Assembly (NCBI GenBank): GCA_030037105.1
Contig: JASHRY010000073.1
Span: 1-10,996 of the forward strand
From: Xanthobacteraceae bacterium
Lineage (GTDB): Bacteria; Pseudomonadota; Alphaproteobacteria; Rhizobiales; Xanthobacteraceae
Length of the DNA: 10,996 bases
Direction of reading: 5' to 3'
Part shown: one piece after another, positions 7,126 through 10,996 of the stretch
How positions within the stretch are numbered: position 1 is the stretch's first letter
Layout: every line of letters starts with the position of its first letter
The notes under the pieces: model-generated
Told to the model about the DNA's origin: nothing
Seen by the model: only the letters and a program-made list of their open reading frames with translations
Database searches by the model: none
Program-made: the position numbers and the translations under genes

Positions 7126-7956
7126 ATGATCAAGGACATCGTCGTCGATCTGCAACTGGGCGAAGCCGGCGGACCGGCCGGAGACTACGCCGTGTCCCTG
7201 GCCACGACCTTTGCCGCCCACATTACCGGGATTGCATTCGTTTACGATGCGATTTTTCCCGAATCGGCGATGGGCTACATCTCGCCGGCGGCAGTCGACA
7301 AGCAGCGAGAGGACAACGAAGCTGAGGCCGCTGCAGCCGTCAACCGTTTCGCCGCCGCGGCCGCGCGCGCCGGAATTTCGGCCGAGCCGCTGACCTTGAA
7401 CGCCGATCTTGCCAATATCGGCAGCCAATTCAGCCGTATCGCACGGCACTTCGATTTCGCGGTCGTGGGGCAGGCCGAACCCGGGAAAAGTGCGATTCAG
7501 GAGACAATCGTCGAAAGCACGCTGTTCGACGCGGGCCGCCCCGTGATCATGGTGCCCTATATCCAGAAAGCACCGCTCAAGCTCGACAACGTGATGGTGT
7601 GCTGGGACGGCAGCCGGCCGGCTGCACGCGCCATCGCCGACGCGCTGCCGCTCCTCAAGCGGGCGAAACGCGTCGAGGTTGTCATCATCACCAACGATTG
7701 GGGCAAGCAGACCGAGATCGAAGGCGCCGACATCGGCCGGCACCTAGCGCGCCATGAGCTCAATGTGGAAGTCGAGCGCATTGCCGGAGGCGACGTTGAT
7801 ATCGCCGACGTCTTGCTTTCGCACGCTTCCGATTCCGACGCGGATTTCATGGTCATGGGCGGCTACGGCCATTCCCGGATGCGGGAGTTTGTGCTCGGCG
7901 GCGCGACGCGCGGTATCCTGCGCTCCATGACGGTGCCGACGCTGATGTCCCATTGA
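7126..7956 (+). CDS. Tandem-domain universal stress protein (UspA family)
   Basis: A 276-residue protein with two UspA-type domains. The first (about 1-145) starts IKDIVVDL and lacks the nucleotide-binding glycines. The second (about 153-275) has LDNVMVCWDGS and the C-terminal GGYGHSRMREFVLGGATRGI stretch (245-264), matching the G-x2-G-x9-G(S/T)-type ATP loop of ATP-binding USPs. No signal peptide or membrane helix is present. AGGAGG (7116-7121) is 4 bases before ATG 7126; another in-frame start at 7018, inside fixJ, is rejected because it lies before the FixK box and adds no domain. The gene directly follows that box and precedes a proton ATPase by 54 bases on the same strand. USPs of this kind commonly respond to hypoxia or energy stress; a regulatory role toward the pump is only an inference. 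Confidence 0.9.
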   Translation: MIKDIVVDLQLGEAGGPAGDYAVSLATTFAAHITGIAFVYDAIFPESAMGYISPAAVDKQREDNEAEAAAAVNRFAAAAARAGISAEPLTLNADLANIGSQFSRIARHFDFAVVGQAEPGKSAIQETIVESTLFDAGRPVIMVPYIQKAPLKLDNVMVCWDGSRPAARAIADALPLLKRAKRVEVVIITNDWGKQTEIEGADIGRHLARHELNVEVERIAGGDVDIADVLLSHASDSDADFMVMGGYGHSRMREFVLGGATRGILRSMTVPTLMSH

Positions 7957-7997
7957 GCACGCGAGGAGGTTCGACGGCCGGAGGAGGGGCGCGCTTC

Positions 7998-8002
7998 AGG
8001 AG
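7998..8002 (+). promoter_or_regulatory. Ribosome binding site for a TTG start (proton ATPase)
   Basis: AGGAG is 8 bases before TTG 8011, the only ATG, GTG or TTG in this frame between the USP stop and the conserved N-terminal actuator sequence. Two further purine-rich stretches, at 7963-7969 and 7979-7988, lie upstream without a start codon behind them. Confidence 0.5.
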
Positions 8003-8010
8003 CCCGCAGA

Positions 8011-10329
8011 TTGGACGTCAATTCCCCGCGCGGTCTGACGAGCGATGAGGTTTGTCGCCGTCGCCGGCAGTTCGGACCGAACGCAATACCGGATACGGCA
8101 CCGCGTCCCCTGCTCGCGTTCGCGTGGAAATTTTTTGCGCCAGTGCCCTGTCTGCTCGAGGTTGCGATCGCCCTGCAAGTGGCGCTCGGAGAATACGTCG
8201 AGGCTTCGATCATAGCCGGCCTCTTGATCTTCAACGCCGCAATCGGATTGCTTCACGAGCGCCGCGCCCAGGCGACGATCGCCGCGTTGAAGTCGCGCCT
8301 GGCGCTCACCGCGTCGGTTCGGCGCGACGGATCGTGGAAAACCATACCGGCCACGGAACTGGTCCCCGGCGACATCGTCAAGCTTTCGCTCGGCGGCATC
8401 GTGGCCGCGGACGTGCGCCTGCTCGACGGTTCGATCCTGCTCGACCATTCGATGCTCACCGGCGAATCGCTTCCCATCGAAGGCGGCCGCGGGCGGGATA
8501 CATACGCCGGCGCGCTGGTGCGTCGGGGTGAAGCCGTCGCCGAAGTGACAGCGACGGGCGTGCACACGAGATTCGGGCGCGGCGCCGAACTCGTCCGCAG
8601 CGCCTATGTGGTGAGCTCCCAGCAGAAAGCGGTCTTTCGGGTGGTTCGCAATCTCGCCGTTTTCAACGGATTGGCGACCGTCGTGCTGATCGCCTACGCC
8701 TACGGGATCGGCATGCCGATCTCCGAATTGGTTCCGCTTTTGCTGATATCCGTGCTGGCGTCCGTGCCGGTGGCCCTGCCGGCGACGTTTACGCTCGCCA
8801 CCGCATTGGGAGCGCAGGCGCTCGCCGAACTCAGCGTCCTGCCGACGCGGTTGTCGGCCGTGGATGAAGCCGCCAGCATGGACGTTCTTTGCGCCGACAA
8901 GACCGGAACGTTGACGCTCAACGAGCTGCGGGTCGCCGCAATTTGCCCGATGAGCGGGTTCGATAACAACCGTGTTCTGGCCTTGGCGGCGCTGGCGAGT
9001 TCGGACGGAGGGCTGGATCCGGTCGATGCCGCCATTCGTCGTGAAAATCTCGGCAAGCCGGCCGCGGATTTGCCCGAACTGGTCAAATTCATTCCGTTCG
9101 ACCCGGCGACGAAAATGTCGGAAGCACATGCAGCGGACTCGACCGGCGGCGCGCTGCGCATCGTCAAAGGCGCTTTTGCAGTGATCGATCGGCTCTCGCA
9201 GCCCTCGCCGACGGCGCTCGCCGCGGCCGCGAAGCTGGAGGCAGAGGGCTTCAGGGTGCTCGGCGTCGCGCTCGGCGCTTCATCTCCGTTGCGGCTCGCC
9301 GGGCTTATTGCGCTCAGCGATCCGCCTCGACCCGAGGCGAAGCCGTGTATTCACGAATTGAGCAAACTGGGCGTGCGAACCCTGATGGTGACCGGCGATG
9401 CGCCCGAAACCGCCGCTGTGGTGGCGCGCGCCGTCGGTATCGAGGGCGCGATCTGTCCGGCGGCGTCGATTCCAGCGGACGTCCCCGGAGCGGAATTCGG
9501 CGTCTTTGCCGGAATCCTGCCGGAGGACAAATATCGGCTTGTCAAAGGCCTGCAACGCGCCGGTCATATCGTGGGCATGTGCGGGGACGGCGCCAACGAC
9601 GCACCCGCCTTGAGTCAAGCGCAAATCGGGATCGCGGTATTCACGGCGACGGACGTCGCAAAATCGGCGGCGGGCATCGTGCTCACCGAGCCGGGGCTCG
9701 GCGGAATTCTCGCCGCCGTGCGCGAAGGCAGGGTCACCTTCCAGCGCATCTTGACCTATACGTTGCGATCCATCGTCCATAAAACCCGCCAGGTGTTGTT
9801 CCTGGGAATCGGCTTGGTCATGACCGGTCACGCGATCCTCACTCCGATGTTGGTGGTCATCTCGATGATGACCGGTGATTTCCTGGCGATGTCGTCCACT
9901 ACCGACAATGTGCGGCCGTCGCCGCTGCCGAATGCGTGGCGCATCGACAACCTGACCGTCGCCGGCATCATCATGGGCGTTTGCGACCTCGCGTTCTGCG
10001 CGGGCGTGCTGGCGATCGGCAAATTCCGCCTCGGTCTTGACATCGACACGCTGAGAACCCTGACGCTCGTCACGTTGACATTCAGCGGACAGGCGATCTT
10101 TTATGTGGTTCGCGAGCGCAAGCGACTGTGGTCGTCAAAGCCGAGCCTGATCGTCATCCTGTGTTCCATCGCGGATCTGTCGATCATCCCGGCGATGGCG
10201 ATCGGCGGAATTCTCATGGCTCCGCTGTCGCCTGCGCTAGTCGCCGGCATCTTTGCCGCATCGATCGCGCTGGCTCTGGCGTTGGATCAAGTGAAGATCG
10301 CAATTTTTTCCCGCCTTGAAATGCTTTGA
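8011..10329 (+). CDS. P3A-type plasma-membrane H+-transporting ATPase
   Basis: A 772-residue P-type ATPase predicted to use ATP to pump protons out of the cell. The N-terminal GLTSDEVCRRRRQFGPNAI is the cation-ATPase N-terminal motif. Motifs follow in order: TGES (150-153, actuator), SVPVALPATF in M4 (251-260), phosphorylation site D296 in DKTGT, FIPFDPATKMSEA (360-372), KGAF (386-389, nucleotide pocket), TGD (461-463) and GDGANDAP (525-532). About ten membrane helices are arranged as in the family. D623 in M6, followed by the DNVRPSP stretch, lines up with the proton-binding aspartate of plant AHA pumps. No CPx or heavy-metal domain is present, which argues against P1B pumps. The chain stops just after M10, so the C-terminal autoinhibitory domain of plant and fungal pumps is absent. 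The start is TTG 8011. It lies 54 bases after, and in the same frame as, the USP gene, likely in one operon under the FixK box. Confidence 0.92.
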   Translation: MDVNSPRGLTSDEVCRRRRQFGPNAIPDTAPRPLLAFAWKFFAPVPCLLEVAIALQVALGEYVEASIIAGLLIFNAAIGLLHERRAQATIAALKSRLALTASVRRDGSWKTIPATELVPGDIVKLSLGGIVAADVRLLDGSILLDHSMLTGESLPIEGGRGRDTYAGALVRRGEAVAEVTATGVHTRFGRGAELVRSAYVVSSQQKAVFRVVRNLAVFNGLATVVLIAYAYGIGMPISELVPLLLISVLASVPVALPATFTLATALGAQALAELSVLPTRLSAVDEAASMDVLCADKTGTLTLNELRVAAICPMSGFDNNRVLALAALASSDGGLDPVDAAIRRENLGKPAADLPELVKFIPFDPATKMSEAHAADSTGGALRIVKGAFAVIDRLSQPSPTALAAAAKLEAEGFRVLGVALGASSPLRLAGLIALSDPPRPEAKPCIHELSKLGVRTLMVTGDAPETAAVVARAVGIEGAICPAASIPADVPGAEFGVFAGILPEDKYRLVKGLQRAGHIVGMCGDGANDAPALSQAQIGIAVFTATDVAKSAAGIVLTEPGLGGILAAVREGRVTFQRILTYTLRSIVHKTRQVLFLGIGLVMTGHAILTPMLVVISMMTGDFLAMSSTTDNVRPSPLPNAWRIDNLTVAGIIMGVCDLAFCAGVLAIGKFRLGLDIDTLRTLTLVTLTFSGQAIFYVVRERKRLWSSKPSLIVILCSIADLSIIPAMAIGGILMAPLSPALVAGIFAASIALALALDQVKIAIFSRLEML

Positions 10330-10396
10330 GCGCTTCGCGCAGCAAGTTTCGCCAGAAACACCGCGAGGAAAATTTTGATCAAGACGACGTAAAGTT

Positions 10397-10864
10397 TCAC
10401 CGCTTCTCGCGCAGCCGTACAAGGACCTCGACACGCGTGACCTCGTAACCGTCCGGCGGCGGCGTGTTGCTGACGACTATGTCCGCACACGAAATATCAA
10501 CGAGCTCGTTCTTACCTTCTATAAAGAAGTGGTGATGTGCGCTGACGTTGGTGTCGAAATGAGCGCGGGAACCATCGACTGCGACTTGGCGCAGCAGACC
10601 GGCCTCAGTGAATTGATGCAGCGTGTTGTAGATCGTGGCAAGCGCCACCGGTAGTTTTGCCTCACGCGCCTCTTCATACAGGCTCTCGGCCGTGAGGTGA
10701 CGGTCGCCCTTGCTGAACAGGATCCATCCGAGGGCCATGCGCTGCCGCGTCGGGCGCAAGCCCACTTTGCGCAGCATCCCCTTAAGGTCGTGCCACGGGC
10801 GGCCGGCCATATCGGTATCCGGCGCCGGCAGCGCATTGTCAGCAGCAAGTACTCGTTCCATCAT
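10397..10864 (-). CDS. irr: Fur-family transcriptional regulator of the Irr type
   Basis: A cytosolic metalloregulator of 155 residues from the chosen start. Irr controls heme and iron genes in Rhizobiales, acting when iron is low. The winged-helix domain shows GLRPTRQRMALGWILFSKGDRHLTAE and ATIYNTLHQFTEAGLLRQV, both close to Irr. The dimerisation domain has the HHH heme/metal motif (SAHHHFF) and ends in EVLVRLREKR, typical of Irr. The position equivalent to the heme-regulatory motif reads GRPWHD, with Arg where Bradyrhizobium Irr has Cys-Pro. The start is not settled: ATG 10864 (or 10861) gives a short leader, ATG 10882 would add 6 residues, and none has a clear Shine-Dalgarno. The upstream glutathione S-transferase gene ends at 10885, so the two may share a transcript. 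It faces the proton ATPase convergently, with no clear terminator in the 67-base gap. Confidence 0.9.
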   Translation of the reverse strand: MMERVLAADNALPAPDTDMAGRPWHDLKGMLRKVGLRPTRQRMALGWILFSKGDRHLTAESLYEEAREAKLPVALATIYNTLHQFTEAGLLRQVAVDGSRAHFDTNVSAHHHFFIEGKNELVDISCADIVVSNTPPPDGYEVTRVEVLVRLREKR

Positions 10865-10884
10865 CTTTAGGGGCGGAATCATTG

Positions 10885-10995
10885 TTATGGAAGTGGAATT
10901 GGACCCATGTCCTTTGGCACCTTGTACCCGCGCTGTACGGCTGGGCGCGCTGCGATCGTCTCGTACCAACGCCTTACGTTTGGGTATTGCTTTAA
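10885..10995 (-). CDS. Glutathione S-transferase, C-terminal end (partial)
   Basis: The last 36 codons of a gene that enters from the right edge and ends at TAA (complement of 10885-10887). The peptide contains NVRRWYETIAARPAVQRGY, the typical final helix of bacterial glutathione S-transferases (the N-V-x-R-W-x-x-x-I-x-x-R-P-A-V-x-R pattern), then a short tail ending MGPIPLP. These enzymes conjugate glutathione or reduce disulfides in the cytosol. The catalytic thioredoxin-like domain is outside the window, so the subclass cannot be named. The stop is 2-20 bases before the possible irr starts on the same strand, suggesting cotranscription. Confidence 0.75.
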   Translation of the reverse strand, partial: LKQYPNVRRWYETIAARPAVQRGYKVPKDMGPIPLP

Positions 10996-10996
10996 A

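Noticed and set aside
10330..10340. GCGC-TTC-GCGC hairpin after the ATPase stop
   Set aside because: The stem has only four pairs and no T tract follows, so it is not supported as a terminator.
10375..10382. TTGATCAA palindrome between the ATPase and irr
   Set aside because: It lacks the 4-base spacer of a FixK box and lies between two gene ends.
1..10996. Long open frames antisense or frame-shifted to nirK, adh, fixLJ and the ATPase
   Set aside because: They are shadows expected in high-GC DNA; their translations are Arg/Pro/Ser-rich, show no family motifs and overlap well-supported genes completely.

Overview
The window looks like high-GC chromosomal DNA of an alphaproteobacterium, most likely of the order Hyphomicrobiales (Rhizobiales). 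The grounds are an oxygen-sensing FixL/FixJ pair, a FixK-type regulator, a Fur-family regulator of the Irr type, and a copper nitrite reductase with the extra N-terminal cupredoxin domain known from Hyphomicrobium. The genus cannot be fixed from sequence reading alone. No RNA gene, CRISPR array, insertion sequence or phage gene was seen, and coding density is high on both strands.

Layout. Bases 1-2801 (+) carry the 3' part of nirK (its start lies left of the window), a small protein of the 'host attachment' family, and a zinc alcohol dehydrogenase, closely spaced as in an operon. Bases 2802-2971 are a convergent gap with nothing convincing in it. Bases 2972-4717 (-) read, in transcription order, fixK-type regulator, CBS-CBS-BON protein, and a 66-residue protein with CPxTG and CxxC motifs. 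A 96-base divergent gap (4718-4813) holds a promoter-like sequence and a near-perfect inverted repeat. Bases 4814-7043 (+) are fixL and fixJ, overlapping by 11 bases. A near-consensus FNR/FixK box (7066-7079) then precedes a tandem universal stress protein and a P3A-type proton-pumping ATPase. Past a 67-base convergent gap, irr and the last 36 codons of a glutathione S-transferase lie on the minus strand.

How the genes fit together. By established knowledge, FixL senses O2 through a heme PAS domain and phosphorylates FixJ. FixJ activates fixK, and FixK binds TTGAT-N4-ATCAA-type boxes in front of genes for low-oxygen life, including denitrification. Here the whole relay lies beside a nitrite reductase and several energy or stress genes (USP, CBS-BON, Adh, proton ATPase), and one FixK-like box is visible. 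The inference is a compact low-oxygen/denitrification island in which a single-subunit plasma-membrane proton pump and its USP partner are part of the FixK regulon. No wholly unknown system was found. The most interesting points are that linkage, the in-frame USP/ATPase junction, the dyad at 4789-4812, the small CPxTG/CxxC protein, and an Irr that lacks the heme-motif cysteine.
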